A DNA stretch of 64,000 bases from Flavobacteriales bacterium (GTDB lineage Bacteria > Bacteroidota > Bacteroidia > CAIKAF01), in NCBI GenBank assembly GCA_025451235.1, contig JANWKT010000020.1, forward strand, positions 174,032 through 238,031. The letters run 5' to 3'. Below, in pieces: positions 8,750-17,749 of this stretch. The notes under the pieces were generated by a model. It was not told the DNA's origin. It searched no databases and saw only the letters and a list, made by a program, of their open reading frames with translations. Position 1 is the stretch's first letter. The number at the start of each line of letters is the position of its first letter. The position numbers were made by a program, and so were the translations under genes.

Positions 8750-9712
8750 TTAAAAAGATGGACATTTAACGGTTCTGAACCTTTTACGAGGCTCTTTACA
8801 ACCAAACTGGAAGCCCAGGGAAATCTCGTGGGAACCCGCTGTTGCATTGGTTAACCTGGAGATGGTGATATCATAGGAATACCCAATTTTGAAGATCCCT
8901 TTCTGAAAACCTACCAGGGCAATAAATGAGTCATTGCTACGGTACCAGATACCCCCTACAAACGGGCCTTTACCGGCGTAGATCCCTACATTTAACTGGT
9001 AGAATGACTGCTGTAACTGGAATAAGATATTTGGGGAAACAAAGGCTTCACCTGCATATTTACGATGGCGACCAATAGGTATCATAGCTCCTGCATGGGC
9101 TGTAAATTTAAAAGGAAGTTTAGAATTCCCTAAAAACCCTTCGTTTGGTTCGGTAATATGGTGGAAAGCAACTCCTCCGTAGAATACATCGCTATAGATA
9201 ACGGCTCCAGCACCGGCATCAAACATAATTTTATCTGCATTATCAAACACCTCTTGGGTAGCATAAACGAATCCGTAACGGTCGTCAATCTGGTCCCCAA
9301 ATGTTAAATTCCGGGTATTTAAAGAGCGTTGCATAAAGCCGATCTCGGCTCCGAAACGCAGGGATAATTTACGTGAAAGTTTGATCTGGTAAGAATACAT
9401 CAAAGCCAGGTTATGACTGGTAATGGTGGCCTGCCCGGCCTCATCACGCATAAAACGGATACCCACACCACCCTGAATAGGGTCAATATGCATATCAAAT
9501 GAAGCTGCATAGGTCCTGTAGTTACCTGAAATACCGGTCCACTGTAAACGAGTATTTAAAGCTATACGCGGACATCTTTTAGAACCAGCAAAGGCCGGAT
9601 TTAGATATAAAGGGTTCGCATAAAACTGAGTAAACTGCGGATCCTGGGCATGCAATTTCAACCCCGCGGTGGCTACAAGTACTGCTATTAAAGCGATGTA
9701 GAGTTTCTTCAT
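8750..9712 (-). CDS. PorP/SprF family type IX secretion membrane protein
   Basis: PorP/SprF proteins are outer-membrane barrels tied to the T9SS or to anchoring its cargo. The start at 9712 gives the signal peptide MKKLYIALIAVLVATAGLKLHAQ. The family hallmark DPQFTQFYANPLYLNPAFAG follows directly, with the barrel-strand pattern throughout (GGVGIRFMRDEAGQ, LMYSYQIKLSRKLSLRFGAEIGF, FKIGYSYDITISRL, HEISLGFQFGC). The C-terminus carries the usual CP-rich tail (RFRTVKCPSF). A good promoter precedes it and gldJ lies 78 bp downstream, which fits a T9SS transcription unit. Confidence 0.92.
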   Translation of the reverse strand: MKKLYIALIAVLVATAGLKLHAQDPQFTQFYANPLYLNPAFAGSKRCPRIALNTRLQWTGISGNYRTYAASFDMHIDPIQGGVGIRFMRDEAGQATITSHNLALMYSYQIKLSRKLSLRFGAEIGFMQRSLNTRNLTFGDQIDDRYGFVYATQEVFDNADKIMFDAGAGAVIYSDVFYGGVAFHHITEPNEGFLGNSKLPFKFTAHAGAMIPIGRHRKYAGEAFVSPNILFQLQQSFYQLNVGIYAGKGPFVGGIWYRSNDSFIALVGFQKGIFKIGYSYDITISRLTNATAGSHEISLGFQFGCKEPRKRFRTVKCPSF

Positions 9713-9759
9713 ATTTGCTTGACCATTAGTTAACAACTGGATTGTTGAAAACTTAATTC

Positions 9760-9790
9760 CAAAATTACTATTATATTTTTTCATAAACAA
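9760..9790 (-). promoter_or_regulatory. Promoter of porP/sprF-gldJ unit
   Basis: On the minus strand TAATTTTG (complement of 9760-9767) matches TAnnTTTG. A TTG (complement of 9788-9790) lies 20 bp upstream of it. The -7 element is 47 bp before the chosen start at 9712 and rules out the longer reading frame starting at 9790. Confidence 0.7.
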
Positions 9791-10284
9791 GTTTGAGTGG
9801 TACTTTTTTTATGATGTTATAAACTCTTTTTAGGTTGGTTTAGTATCAAATTTAGTTATTAACAAATGGCTAACGCTTGAGGGGCGCGGATTTAACATTT
9901 CGGGTGGTCTTCCTTTTAGCCCTCCCTCCAGCCATATATGGGTCCCGGTTTTTTTGCGCTTTTGAAATAGGACCTGACAATAAAGGGGGCCTGTGTCAAA
10001 CCCAAATACGCAAGGTTTTAGTGAGGAGTAATTGGTCATTCATAACTGGTACCTGGCTGCCCAATTGCCTCATTCCAGCACCGATGTCTGCTGGTCTTAC
10101 CTCGCAAGGATGGGATCTTTAGGTCGGGAAAACGGCATCTTACAGCCATCACCAAACGGCGGTCAGGAAAATAGAACAACCTTATACAATGCAGTACCGG
10201 CGTGGCATGGCATGCCTGCCCTGCCGAACCAAAATTTACCTTTTTATGGCTATTATTTACTCCCATCCTACCCAATAAAATAAT
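9791..10284. other. Large intergenic region with no supported gene
   Basis: Reading frames here are short, overlap each other and lack recognisable domains or signal peptides. The stretch from about 9880 to 10220 is visibly richer in G and C than its surroundings. It contains short self-complementary pieces, for example GGCATGCC inside 10204-10220. I looked for the conserved FMN (RFN) riboswitch blocks, because ribBA follows, and did not find them. It may be a structured leader, a decayed gene or an unknown RNA. Confidence 0.5.
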
Positions 10285-10292
10285 TACCTTTG
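10285..10292 (+). promoter_or_regulatory. Candidate ribBA -7 element
   Basis: TACCTTTG is a perfect TAnnTTTG match, 23 bp before the ribBA ATG. No convincing TTG was found at the usual distance upstream. It implies a short leader and argues against the longer upstream start at 10202. Confidence 0.6.
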
Positions 10293-10315
10293 CACTAAAT
10301 TTATCAGCAGGAAAA

Positions 10316-11536
10316 ATGAGTGAATTTAAACTCAATACCATAGAAGAAGCCATTGAGGATATCAGGAATGGCAAGATCATTATTGTTGTAGATGATGAAG
10401 ACCGCGAAAATGAGGGTGATTTTATCACCGCTGCCCGCAACGTAACTCCCGAGATCATTAATTTTATGGCCACCCATGGTCGTGGATTGATCTGCACTCC
10501 CTTGATTGAAGACAGATGTGATGAGTTGGGACTGAACCTCATGGTGAACGATAATTCGGCCCTGCATCAAACTCCCTTTACGGTTTCCATCGACCTGATC
10601 GGACATGGGGTAACCACCGGAATTTCTGCGGCCGACCGGGCCAAAACGATCAAAGCCCTTATTAATCCTACTACCAAGCCCGAAGAATTGGGCAAACCTG
10701 GACATATTTTTCCATTACGTGCCCGCAGAGGCGGAGTGCTCCGCCGAACCGGACATACTGAAGCAGCTATTGACCTGGCCCGTATGGCTGGGTTTGAACC
10801 AGCCGGTGTTCTGGTAGAAATTATGAACGAGGATGGGACCATGGCCCGCCTTCCCGAGTTAATGGAAGTAGCCCAAAAATTCAATTTATCCATCATCAGT
10901 ATTGCCGACCTGGTGGAATACAGGCTGAGAACGGAAACCCTTATTATAAAGGAAGCAGAAGTAAAACTGCCAACCGGTTATGGAGATTTTCGCTTGGCCG
11001 CATTCAAGCAACTTACCAACGATCAGATCCACCTGGCGCTGATAAAAGGAGATTGGCAGGAAGGTGAACCCGTTTTGGTACGAGTGCATAGCTCTTGCAT
11101 GACCGGTGATATTTTTGGTTCATTCCGTTGTGATTGCGGACCGCAATTGCATGCTGCCATGGAAGCCATTGAAAAAGCAGAAAAAGGTGTGATCGTTTAC
11201 ATGAACCAGGAAGGACGAGGAATTGGTTTGATCAACAAATTAAAGGCTTACGAACTGCAGGAAAATGGAATGGATACCGTACAAGCCAACCTGGCACTGG
11301 GCTTTGGTATGGATGAAAGGGATTATGGTGTGGGTGCACAAATATTACGCTATTTGGGAATTTCCAAGATCAGGCTGCTGACCAATAATCCTAAAAAGAG
11401 AATTGGATTAGGGGGTTATGGATTAGAAATTGTTGAAAATGTTCCATTGGAAGTGCAAAGCAACGAGCATAATGAGTTCTATTTAAAGACTAAAAGAGAT
11501 AAAATGGGGCATATCTTATTGCACCTGGGTCATTAA
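10316..11536 (+). CDS. ribBA: Bifunctional 3,4-DHBP synthase / GTP cyclohydrolase II
   Basis: Supplies both early riboflavin precursors: DHBP from ribulose 5-phosphate and the pyrimidine from GTP. The RibB half (about 1-205) shows [25 protein letters not shown], and RAREGG-like [25 protein letters not shown] with the catalytic HTE. The RibA half (about 206-406) shows [21 protein letters not shown], whose three Cys bind zinc, and [17 protein letters not shown], then [10 protein letters not shown]. The start at 10316 ([12 protein letters not shown]) fits the family and the -7 element. Other rib genes are not adjacent. It runs convergently into the arylsulfotransferase gene with 4 bp between stops. 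Confidence 0.97.
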   Translation: MSEFKLNTIEEAIEDIRNGKIIIVVDDEDRENEGDFITAARNVTPEIINFMATHGRGLICTPLIEDRCDELGLNLMVNDNSALHQTPFTVSIDLIGHGVTTGISAADRAKTIKALINPTTKPEELGKPGHIFPLRARRGGVLRRTGHTEAAIDLARMAGFEPAGVLVEIMNEDGTMARLPELMEVAQKFNLSIISIADLVEYRLRTETLIIKEAEVKLPTGYGDFRLAAFKQLTNDQIHLALIKGDWQEGEPVLVRVHSSCMTGDIFGSFRCDCGPQLHAAMEAIEKAEKGVIVYMNQEGRGIGLINKLKAYELQENGMDTVQANLALGFGMDERDYGVGAQILRYLGISKIRLLTNNPKKRIGLGGYGLEIVENVPLEVQSNEHNEFYLKTKRDKMGHILLHLGH

Positions 11537-11540
11537 AAAA

Positions 11541-13295
11541 TCATTGTTTTACTAATAATTTTACGCAAGATATTTTTCCTTGTGGGTGAAACACTTTTAT
11601 CAGATACAATCCTGAGGAAATTTTCGGTAAAAAATACCGGTTACCAGGTTCTGCGATATATTGGGCCATCAATTTCCCGTTGATATCCAATAGATCGAGA
11701 GATGTAATTTCTTCTTCCAGCATCAATTGAAAATATTTCTCCGCAGGATTGGGATATACCAGCAACTCATTTTCCTCCAGGGTTTCAATCGCATTCGGGT
11801 TCATAATACTATCAGGATACCAGGCATATCTTCTTGCTCTATAGGTAAGGCCCAGGTCTTCCAATACAGCTTCATAAACAATATTACCTGCAGGGTCCAC
11901 TTCCGTAATGGAGGGTTCACCTGTGGAGACCCATCCCCAGCCAATGAATGTATTTCCATTCGATAACCTTTGTACTCCTCCCATGGCTTTTCCAAACAAA
12001 GTATCAGGATGTGTAAATGACCAAACCAAGGTAGCCGTATGATTTACCTCATCCAACTGGTATTCCTTGGCAGAAGATACCTGAACCGCATGCATGTTTC
12101 CATTGTCATACAAAAGAAGGTTTCCGTTATCGATCCGACGGCTATCATGCTGGTAGGAAAACCCGACCGTGTCGTTGGTGAAATTGAATTGGTTGTTCAA
12201 TCCACCTAATCTCCAAATAATATTTCCATTGCTTCGGTCTATTTTGGTTACTTCGCTCATCAGCCTATTAGAAATAATGAGATTACCATCATCATCAATA
12301 TCTGCAGAATTAATATGGGTATATTCAAAACCAGAGTCCGTAAAATCGCAGTCGATACAATCCAAAATGCTGAAATGGTCCCAGCTTCTCCATTGAAAGA
12401 TCACATTGTCATTCTCATCCAGTTCTTGTACAACGGTTCCGATCACACTGGCATTCGGATTTCCACCAGGATAGATGAGACTCATGTCTACTTGCTGCGG
12501 ATCGGCTATAACAATATAATAATGCCCATTAGGCAAATGAATGAAGTCGTGCATATCAGCCACGTAACCGTTGCCTGCATACTTAGTATCAACTTCAGCA
12601 TAGGATGAATCAACGATCTTAAATCCATTAGCAGCAATGGCATAATAACTCAAATATCCACTGGGTTGTAATCCAAAGTTCATCCCTTTTCCCTGGCTTT
12701 GTAAGGAAAAAATAATATTTCCATCGTTTTCCACAATGCCTATCATTCTTTCGGCAACATTTAGGGGTGCGTTGTTCCGGAAAAAAATGGGGTGTTGCGA
12801 AGCAGATGCATTGTTGGTGACAACTGTATAAAAGGAGAAAAAACTCTTGGTCTGTGCTTCGGTAGTTCCTGTTGCTTTTTCTCCAATCAGTTCGGTTAAA
12901 CGATCCGACAGCAACTTTCTATAACATCCGGGATGAATGGCTGCAGTAGAAAAATGAAGTTCCTGGGCTTCCATATGGGTGCCATTCGTCATCGTCAACT
13001 CTTGTATGGACACCGTAACCAGGTCTAACCGATCGAACAACTTGATCGGTTGAATGATCAAGGTATGGTTATTTTCAGAGAACAGGATCTTGAATTCGTA
13101 TTCTTTATTCAGTCCCTTTAGCTCAATGAGTTCCTGAAAGTCCTGCTGGGTATTAAAAGCGAACTTGCTCTTTAATACAATATTGGTTTGAGGAGAGTTG
13201 TATTTGCTGGCTTCCACCGGATGTATATAAGTATACTGTGCATGTAAGCCAGTAATAAGCAGAAAAAAAATACTGCAATGGATCAATCTTTTCAT
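11541..13295 (-). CDS. Secreted arylsulfotransferase (ASST)-like protein with T9SS sorting domain
   Basis: The start at 13295 gives the signal peptide MKRLIHCSIFFLLITGLHAQ. From about residue 220 to 480 there are beta-propeller blades of the ASST family: DMHDFIHLPNGHYYIV, WDHFS, THINSADIDDDGNLIISNR, VTKIDRSNGNIIWRLGG, FSYQHDSRRIDNGNLLLYDNG and VQRLSNGNTFIGWG. ASST enzymes move sulfate between phenols, but I cannot confirm the catalytic His set. The C-terminus (ELLVYPNPAEKYFQL...SSGLYLIKVFHPQGK...KLLVKQ) is a type A sorting domain. It is the last gene after nadC and the YihY gene, 35 bp apart, and is likely read through from them. Confidence 0.85.
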   Translation of the reverse strand: MKRLIHCSIFFLLITGLHAQYTYIHPVEASKYNSPQTNIVLKSKFAFNTQQDFQELIELKGLNKEYEFKILFSENNHTLIIQPIKLFDRLDLVTVSIQELTMTNGTHMEAQELHFSTAAIHPGCYRKLLSDRLTELIGEKATGTTEAQTKSFFSFYTVVTNNASASQHPIFFRNNAPLNVAERMIGIVENDGNIIFSLQSQGKGMNFGLQPSGYLSYYAIAANGFKIVDSSYAEVDTKYAGNGYVADMHDFIHLPNGHYYIVIADPQQVDMSLIYPGGNPNASVIGTVVQELDENDNVIFQWRSWDHFSILDCIDCDFTDSGFEYTHINSADIDDDGNLIISNRLMSEVTKIDRSNGNIIWRLGGLNNQFNFTNDTVGFSYQHDSRRIDNGNLLLYDNGNMHAVQVSSAKEYQLDEVNHTATLVWSFTHPDTLFGKAMGGVQRLSNGNTFIGWGWVSTGEPSITEVDPAGNIVYEAVLEDLGLTYRARRYAWYPDSIMNPNAIETLEENELLVYPNPAEKYFQLMLEEEITSLDLLDINGKLMAQYIAEPGNRYFLPKISSGLYLIKVFHPQGKISCVKLLVKQ

Positions 13296-13330
13296 ATTGA
13301 AAGGGTATTTAACAAATATACTCATTTGGA

Positions 13331-14281
13331 TTAATTGGCAGAGCTTTTTGGCTTCATTTTGAGGCTTTTTTTCTTTTTTGCCGACATAATACTCACATTC
13401 AATTCGAAACCAATCAGAAGGGATACAATGTTCAAAAAGATCCAGATGAGCAGCAATGGAAATGTTCCCAGAATGCCATAGATCTTATTGTAGTTGGTAA
13501 AGTTATTGATGTATAAAGTAAATAGAAAAGTAAACAGAATGCCACAAAATGTGGACGCAATAGAACCTGGCGAAAAAAAGTTATGGCGCAAATGACGGGC
13601 TGGTGCAAAAAAGAAAATACTTGCGATCATTAAATAAATCACGATATAAATGATCAACCATCGGGAGTATAGAAGAACCCTGTACAAGGCGAGTGAAATG
13701 TTTTCTTCTCGACGTAGATATAAAAAGTATTTGTTGGTGAGAATGATGAAAGTGATCATCACAACTAACACGATCAAACCCAAAAAGGTCAAGCCTGCGG
13801 CATGCAGTCTTTGTTTAAGCGGTTTTCGGTCTTCGGTTATCAGCGCAGAGTCATTAAAGGCCCGCATGATCCCATTCATACCATTGGTCGAAAAGATCAT
13901 GGCGATAAAAAAACCTAAAGAAAGTAATCCGGTATTTTTGTTCCTGATCACATCGATTATGGTTTGTTCTACCAATGGAAAGATCTGATCTGGAATAATC
14001 CCTTCCAATGCAATTAATAAGCTGGTTTGAAAATTTGGAATAGGTAAATGGGGAATTAATGTCATTAAAAAAATAAGTCCTGGAAAAAGACCCAGGAAAA
14101 ACTTAAATGAAGCAGAATAGGCCCTTTCAAGGATAGAGCTATCCCGCAATGCATAAATATAAAAATCGTATACCTCTCCAACACTCAGTCCTTTAAATCC
14201 TGGAGGGTGTATTTTATGCATCAGTGCATCTATCTGATGAATAATGGGTAATTTTTTTATGAATGTGCCTATTTTACTCAA
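13331..14281 (-). CDS. YihY/BrkB family inner-membrane protein
   Basis: 316 residues with about six membrane helices and the family pattern AYSASFKFFLGLFPGLIFLMTLIPHLP near the start of the membrane domain. Later come FSTNGMNGIMRAFN, FFAPARHLRHNFFSPGSIASTFCGILFTFLFTLYINNFTNYNKIYGILGTFPLLLIWIF and LLIGFELN. A basic tail ends it (SAKKKKSLKMKPKSS). Family members were once annotated as RNase BN; their true role is unsettled. The start codon appears to be TTG at 14281, three bases after the nadC stop, suggesting translational coupling. The first in-frame ATG is at residue 21. Confidence 0.9.
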   Translation of the reverse strand: MSKIGTFIKKLPIIHQIDALMHKIHPPGFKGLSVGEVYDFYIYALRDSSILERAYSASFKFFLGLFPGLIFLMTLIPHLPIPNFQTSLLIALEGIIPDQIFPLVEQTIIDVIRNKNTGLLSLGFFIAMIFSTNGMNGIMRAFNDSALITEDRKPLKQRLHAAGLTFLGLIVLVVMITFIILTNKYFLYLRREENISLALYRVLLYSRWLIIYIVIYLMIASIFFFAPARHLRHNFFSPGSIASTFCGILFTFLFTLYINNFTNYNKIYGILGTFPLLLIWIFLNIVSLLIGFELNVSIMSAKKKKSLKMKPKSSAN

Positions 14282-14284
14282 CGT

Positions 14285-15130
14285 TTAGTTTTTTTCAATT
14301 TTTGCTTTTAAACTCATATCCAAACTTTTTACGTGATGTGTTAAAGCTCCAATTGAGATATAATCTACTCCAGTTTCAGCAAATTCCACCAGGTTATCCT
14401 GGTTGATCCCCCCCGAAGCTTCTACCTGATATGTTTTATTGATTTGGCTCAAGGCGGTTTTAATATCAGCAGGTGTAAAGTTATCCAGCATAATGATATC
14501 TATACCTCCCACCTCCAATACTTCATTCAACTCTCTGAAATTTCGCACCTCAATTTCTATTTTTATGGTTTTATTATTCTGTTTCAAGTACTGTTGCGCT
14601 TTTATAATAGCATTTTTAATTCCTCCGGCATAGTCGATATGGTTATCCTTTAACATCACCATATCAAACAGTCCCATTCTATGGTTTTCTCCACCACCGA
14701 TCTTTACAGCCTTTTTTTCGAAATGCCGAAATAATGGGGTGGTTTTCCGTGTATCCAAAAGAACTACGGGGGTATGCTTTACCATTTCAATCAAGTAACG
14801 AGTATGGGTAGCAATTCCACTCATTCTTTGCATAATATTCAATACCAGCCTTTCGGTGGTCAAGATAGACCGTGCTGAACCGGTTACTTCAAATGCAATG
14901 TCACCATATTTTACAAAAGCCCCATCATGAATATGTGTTTGGATGGAAAGCGCAGGATCGAACTGGTTAAAGACCGACCGGGCAATTTCAGCACCTGCCA
15001 ATACTCCTTTTTCTTTTACGAGAAGTTTTGCATTTCCAACCGCCTCCGGCGCTATGGCTGATAGGGTAGAATGATCCCCCTCACCTACATCCTCAGCCAA
15101 CGCCAATCGAATGAATTCGTTTAGATCCAT
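14285..15130 (-). CDS. nadC: Nicotinate-nucleotide pyrophosphorylase (carboxylating)
   Basis: Converts quinolinate and PRPP to nicotinate mononucleotide in NAD synthesis. The family order is visible: LAEDVGEGDHST near residue 13, VKEKGVLAG, TERLVLNIMQRMSGIATHTR, DTRKTTPLFRHFEKKAVKIGGGENHRMGLFDMVMLKDNHI (PRPP/quinolinate site), IEIEVRN, IIMLDNF and VEASGGI...VDYISIGALTHHVKSLDMSLK. The 281-residue length is normal. nadA and nadB are not nearby. It leads a tight minus-strand set with the YihY and ASST-like genes. Confidence 0.97.
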   Translation of the reverse strand: MDLNEFIRLALAEDVGEGDHSTLSAIAPEAVGNAKLLVKEKGVLAGAEIARSVFNQFDPALSIQTHIHDGAFVKYGDIAFEVTGSARSILTTERLVLNIMQRMSGIATHTRYLIEMVKHTPVVLLDTRKTTPLFRHFEKKAVKIGGGENHRMGLFDMVMLKDNHIDYAGGIKNAIIKAQQYLKQNNKTIKIEIEVRNFRELNEVLEVGGIDIIMLDNFTPADIKTALSQINKTYQVEASGGINQDNLVEFAETGVDYISIGALTHHVKSLDMSLKAKIEKN

Positions 15131-15160
15131 GATAGTACGAAGGTATTTAAAAAAGGTGAA

Positions 15161-15180
15161 TCCCGGTAGCTATAGGAATC
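15161..15180. repeat. Degenerate TAGCTA-centred palindrome
   Basis: An imperfect palindrome around TAGCTA in the 88-bp gap between nadC and the DUF4783 gene resembles the CGATAGCTATCG site at 7111-7122. Low confidence as a family. Confidence 0.3.
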
Positions 15181-15218
15181 CTACACTTGATGACCAAATC
15201 GAATAGAGCAATAGAGGA

Positions 15219-15608
15219 TTATTCCTCGGTTTCAAACCGGAGGGTTTGAATGAGTTCGGACCCATTGAGGTTCTTAAAATAAATATATACCCGGTATTCA
15301 CCCGTTGAGGTGGTTAAGGTACCTATGATATATTTTGAACCTTCCCCACTGGTCCCATTGTGATTAATGGCAAAAGCGGAGGGTTTGTTTGCGGTAAAGA
15401 AATTCTGCACCACCTGTTCAGCCTGGGACTTGGAATAGGTGCCTTGTTTTTGAATAACGGTAACATCCAGTGTGGCATGAAAATAGGCCGACAATGCCGG
15501 GGCATTGCCTGTTTTGAGGGCATTGGAAATATCATCTACCATCTTTTGGCTGAAACTAAAAGATGTTGTAAACAATATAGATGCTATTATAATGACCAGT
15601 TTTTTCAT
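15219..15608 (-). CDS. DUF4783-type secreted small protein
   Basis: A signal peptide (MKKLVIIIASILFTTSFSFSQ) is followed by about 105 residues with the SnoaL/NTF2-like layout of DUF4783. There is a helical start DDISNALKTGNAPALSAYF, then TLDVTVIQKQGTYSKSQAEQVVQNFF and a beta-rich end KYIIGTLTTSTGEYRVYIYFKNLN. The family is confined largely to Bacteroidota and has no defined activity. It lies upstream of nadC on the same strand (88 bp), so it could be the operon's first gene. A perfect -7 match lies 41 bp upstream. Confidence 0.75.
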   Translation of the reverse strand: MKKLVIIIASILFTTSFSFSQKMVDDISNALKTGNAPALSAYFHATLDVTVIQKQGTYSKSQAEQVVQNFFTANKPSAFAINHNGTSGEGSKYIIGTLTTSTGEYRVYIYFKNLNGSELIQTLRFETEE

Positions 15609-15649
15609 CAGTAGAGAAAAATTACCTACAATTATACCAAAAACTAAGC

Positions 15650-15657
15650 CAAAGTTA
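15650..15657 (-). promoter_or_regulatory. Candidate -7 element for the DUF4783 gene
   Basis: The minus strand reads TAACTTTG, a TAnnTTTG match, 41 bp before the ATG at 15608 and 23 bp from the divergent rlmH start. Confidence 0.45.
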
Positions 15658-15679
15658 AAGAATTTTAAGATTTTATTTT

Positions 15680-16153
15680 ATGCTGATCAAGCTTATATGT
15701 GTTGGAAAAACCAACTCTACCTATATTCAGGAAGGTGTAGAGGAATATTCCAAACGAATTAATAAATATTCGAAGTTCGAAGTCCAGATCATTCCTGACC
15801 TGAAGAATGCTGCCGGGTTAAAACCCGAACAGAGAAAAACCGAAGAAGGCAAATGGATCCTTCAACAAATTCAGCCAACAGACTGGATCGTATTATTAGA
15901 TGAACAGGGCAAACAATATACATCCGAGCAATTTGCAGAACAATGGCAAAACTGGTTCAACCGCGGATCAAAACAAATTCTCTGTATTGTTGGTGGGCCT
16001 TATGGATTTAGCCAGGCCTTATATGAAAGAGCACAGGCCAAAGTGTCGTTGTCAGCAATGACCTTTTCCCATGAAATGGTAAGACTTTTTTTTGTAGAGC
16101 AACTTTACCGGGCATTTACCATCATAAAAAAAGAGCCTTATCATCATCGATAA
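15680..16153 (+). CDS. rlmH: 23S rRNA pseudouridine-1915 N3-methyltransferase RlmH
   Basis: A SPOUT-class methyltransferase acting on the assembled 70S ribosome at helix 69. 157 residues is the family length. It opens MLIKLICVGKT and shows VLLDEQGKQYTSEQFA, then the knotted SAM site CIVGGPYGFSQALYERAQAKVSLSAMTFSHEMVRLFFVEQLYRAF, ending in the conserved KKEPYHHR. The last codons and stop lie inside a terminator stem. Confidence 0.97.
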   Translation: MLIKLICVGKTNSTYIQEGVEEYSKRINKYSKFEVQIIPDLKNAAGLKPEQRKTEEGKWILQQIQPTDWIVLLDEQGKQYTSEQFAEQWQNWFNRGSKQILCIVGGPYGFSQALYERAQAKVSLSAMTFSHEMVRLFFVEQLYRAFTIIKKEPYHHR

Positions 16154-16158
16154 GGCTC
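16133..16158. terminator. Bidirectional terminator overlapping the rlmH stop
   Basis: GAGCCTTATC (16133-16142) pairs with GATAAGGCTC (16149-16158). A-rich sequence on the left and T-rich on the right let it serve rlmH and the convergent PepSY-like gene. The rlmH TAA (16151-16153) is within the right arm. Confidence 0.8.
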
Positions 16159-16181
16159 CTTTATATATTTTATACTGAAAA

Positions 16182-16628
16182 TTAGTTGATCTCTCTTTTA
16201 GCCAGGTTTCCAGAACCGTCAAAGAAAAGTCTTACCAACCCTCCCTGACCATTGTTCAATTCGCAACCTTCGGTTAAAACACCAAAGTTCTCAATTTTAA
16301 ATGATCTTACTAAAGTATATGGGCTTCCATTACCAGTATAACGGGTCATACTGTTTTGGGTAGCTTCGGTTAATTCGGTATGTAGAACATCGGTTTCAAT
16401 TCTTACCAATGATGCTTCTGTAGTCTTGGCATAATAAGCAGTTTTATGCTTGCTGTTCTCGTCATATTTCGCAACGTAATATTCATTAGTGGTTGTCCAA
16501 TCAACGGTTGAAATTTTATAAGCATTTTTAAAGGCTATTTTAACGCCGGTAGGAACATCGGCTGATGATTGAGCCATCAATACTGAAAAACCCAATACGG
16601 CTAGTAAAGTTGAGAATACTTTTTTCAT
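16182..16628 (-). CDS. Secreted PepSY-like small protein
   Basis: A signal peptide (MKKVFSTLLAVLGFSVLMAQ) leads into VPTGVKIAFKNAYKISTVDWTTTNEYYVAKY, the usual opening of PepSY-like/BLIP-like Bacteroidota proteins (helix with a conserved W, then strands). The end LVRLFFDGSGNLAKREIN matches the common G-x-L closing strand. Proteins of this type are periplasmic with unknown ligands. Stands alone behind a terminator. Confidence 0.7.
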   Translation of the reverse strand: MKKVFSTLLAVLGFSVLMAQSSADVPTGVKIAFKNAYKISTVDWTTTNEYYVAKYDENSKHKTAYYAKTTEASLVRIETDVLHTELTEATQNSMTRYTGNGSPYTLVRSFKIENFGVLTEGCELNNGQGGLVRLFFDGSGNLAKREIN

Positions 16629-16691
16629 GGTTATTTATGAATTTATGGTAAAGTTAATGATTAGATTAATAAAGTACAAAAAAGGTTGCAA

Positions 16692-17735
16692 CTATAGTGC
16701 CAATAGAAATTGAATAATATCCACTCCATCTGGATAATCAGTAATAGTGGGACATTGGGAGTTTCCAGGTCGTAAAGTAGGGTACTCCGTATTAACTAAT
16801 GTGGTTACAATACACTGAATATGTGATTGGTTAGCTTTCACAAAGTTATTAACATACTCTATATCAGCATACTCCAAATAATGAAGAACGGAAAGTGGGC
16901 TCGCTAAATCTTCTGATTTTTTGACAGAAACATAACCCGTGTCATAAAATGGTTGGCTGTTCACTAAATAAATAGATCTGTAATAATCATAATTGTTCTT
17001 GTATTTATGATGTAAGGTTGGATCTGCCAATCCTTCCCATTGGTCGAACAATGCTGGCATCGAATAGCCCTCAGGCACTAGAAGCATGGATACATTGCGG
17101 CAACCCAATCCATAATACTGGAAGATGTCCGAATACAACAGTTTCATTTCTGTAGGATTTTCCTTTCCGGTAAGTATAGCCAGGGAATGCCGGTTCTTTC
17201 GAATGATGTGTGGATATTTCCCGAAATAATATTCGAAATAACGAGCTGAATTATCGCTCCCGGTGGCAATTACCGCGTCAAAATCGCCTAATCTTTCCTC
17301 TGTCAGGTCAATCCTGGCTTTCCATTCAGGATTAAACTCTATTAATTTTTGGGCCAAAAAGGGTAATAGCACCTTATCCTGTGAAGACAATTTGCCCAAA
17401 ATGCGATGTCCGGTGATTAAAACAGAAAGAAAATCATGGAAATTCACCAAAGGAATGTTACCTGCCATGATCACCGCAACGGTTTTCATATGAGTAGGTT
17501 CCGATAAGTAATAATCCTTTGACCAACGATTCAATGTTTGATCGGTCATCCACTCGGCAATGGATGCTAAGCTACTCATCACGGAATCCTGTGTAAACCA
17601 ACCATTTTCCTGGCCAGCTCGATCGATCACCTTTAAAAGTGGGGTATTCTTGCCACTTCTTATTTGCTCCAAATCAGCCCGCAGCCAGTCGCCCAGGTTA
17701 ATAAAGCTTTCTATTCTATCACTAATAAGCAGCAT
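16692..17735 (-). CDS. Acyl-CoA reductase (LuxC-like)
   Basis: NAD(P)H-dependent reduction of an acyl-CoA to aldehyde is the expected activity. Visible family blocks are VAVIMAGNIPLVNFHDFLSVLITGHRILGKLSSQDKVLLP, AVIATGSDNSARYFEYYFGKYPHIIRKNRHSLAILTG, and DIFQYYGLGCRNVSMLLVPEG, whose GLGCRN contains the likely catalytic Cys. The start at 17735 (MLLISDRIESF) fits the family and the -7 element just upstream. It is divergent from a dicluster ferredoxin, a pairing common in Bacteroidota, which hints at an electron-supply link. Confidence 0.9.
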   Translation of the reverse strand: MLLISDRIESFINLGDWLRADLEQIRSGKNTPLLKVIDRAGQENGWFTQDSVMSSLASIAEWMTDQTLNRWSKDYYLSEPTHMKTVAVIMAGNIPLVNFHDFLSVLITGHRILGKLSSQDKVLLPFLAQKLIEFNPEWKARIDLTEERLGDFDAVIATGSDNSARYFEYYFGKYPHIIRKNRHSLAILTGKENPTEMKLLYSDIFQYYGLGCRNVSMLLVPEGYSMPALFDQWEGLADPTLHHKYKNNYDYYRSIYLVNSQPFYDTGYVSVKKSEDLASPLSVLHYLEYADIEYVNNFVKANQSHIQCIVTTLVNTEYPTLRPGNSQCPTITDYPDGVDIIQFLLAL

Positions 17736-17749
17736 AGCTCTTTTTTGAT

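Noticed and set aside
9791-10284. FMN riboswitch before ribBA
   Set aside because: The conserved RFN blocks (for example the GAAATTCCC and CCGGCGGT segments in the right order) are not present on either strand.
10036-10542. 168-residue minus-strand reading frame overlapping ribBA
   Set aside because: It is antisense to the conserved RibB domain, has no signal peptide or domain, and its composition follows from the ribBA codons.
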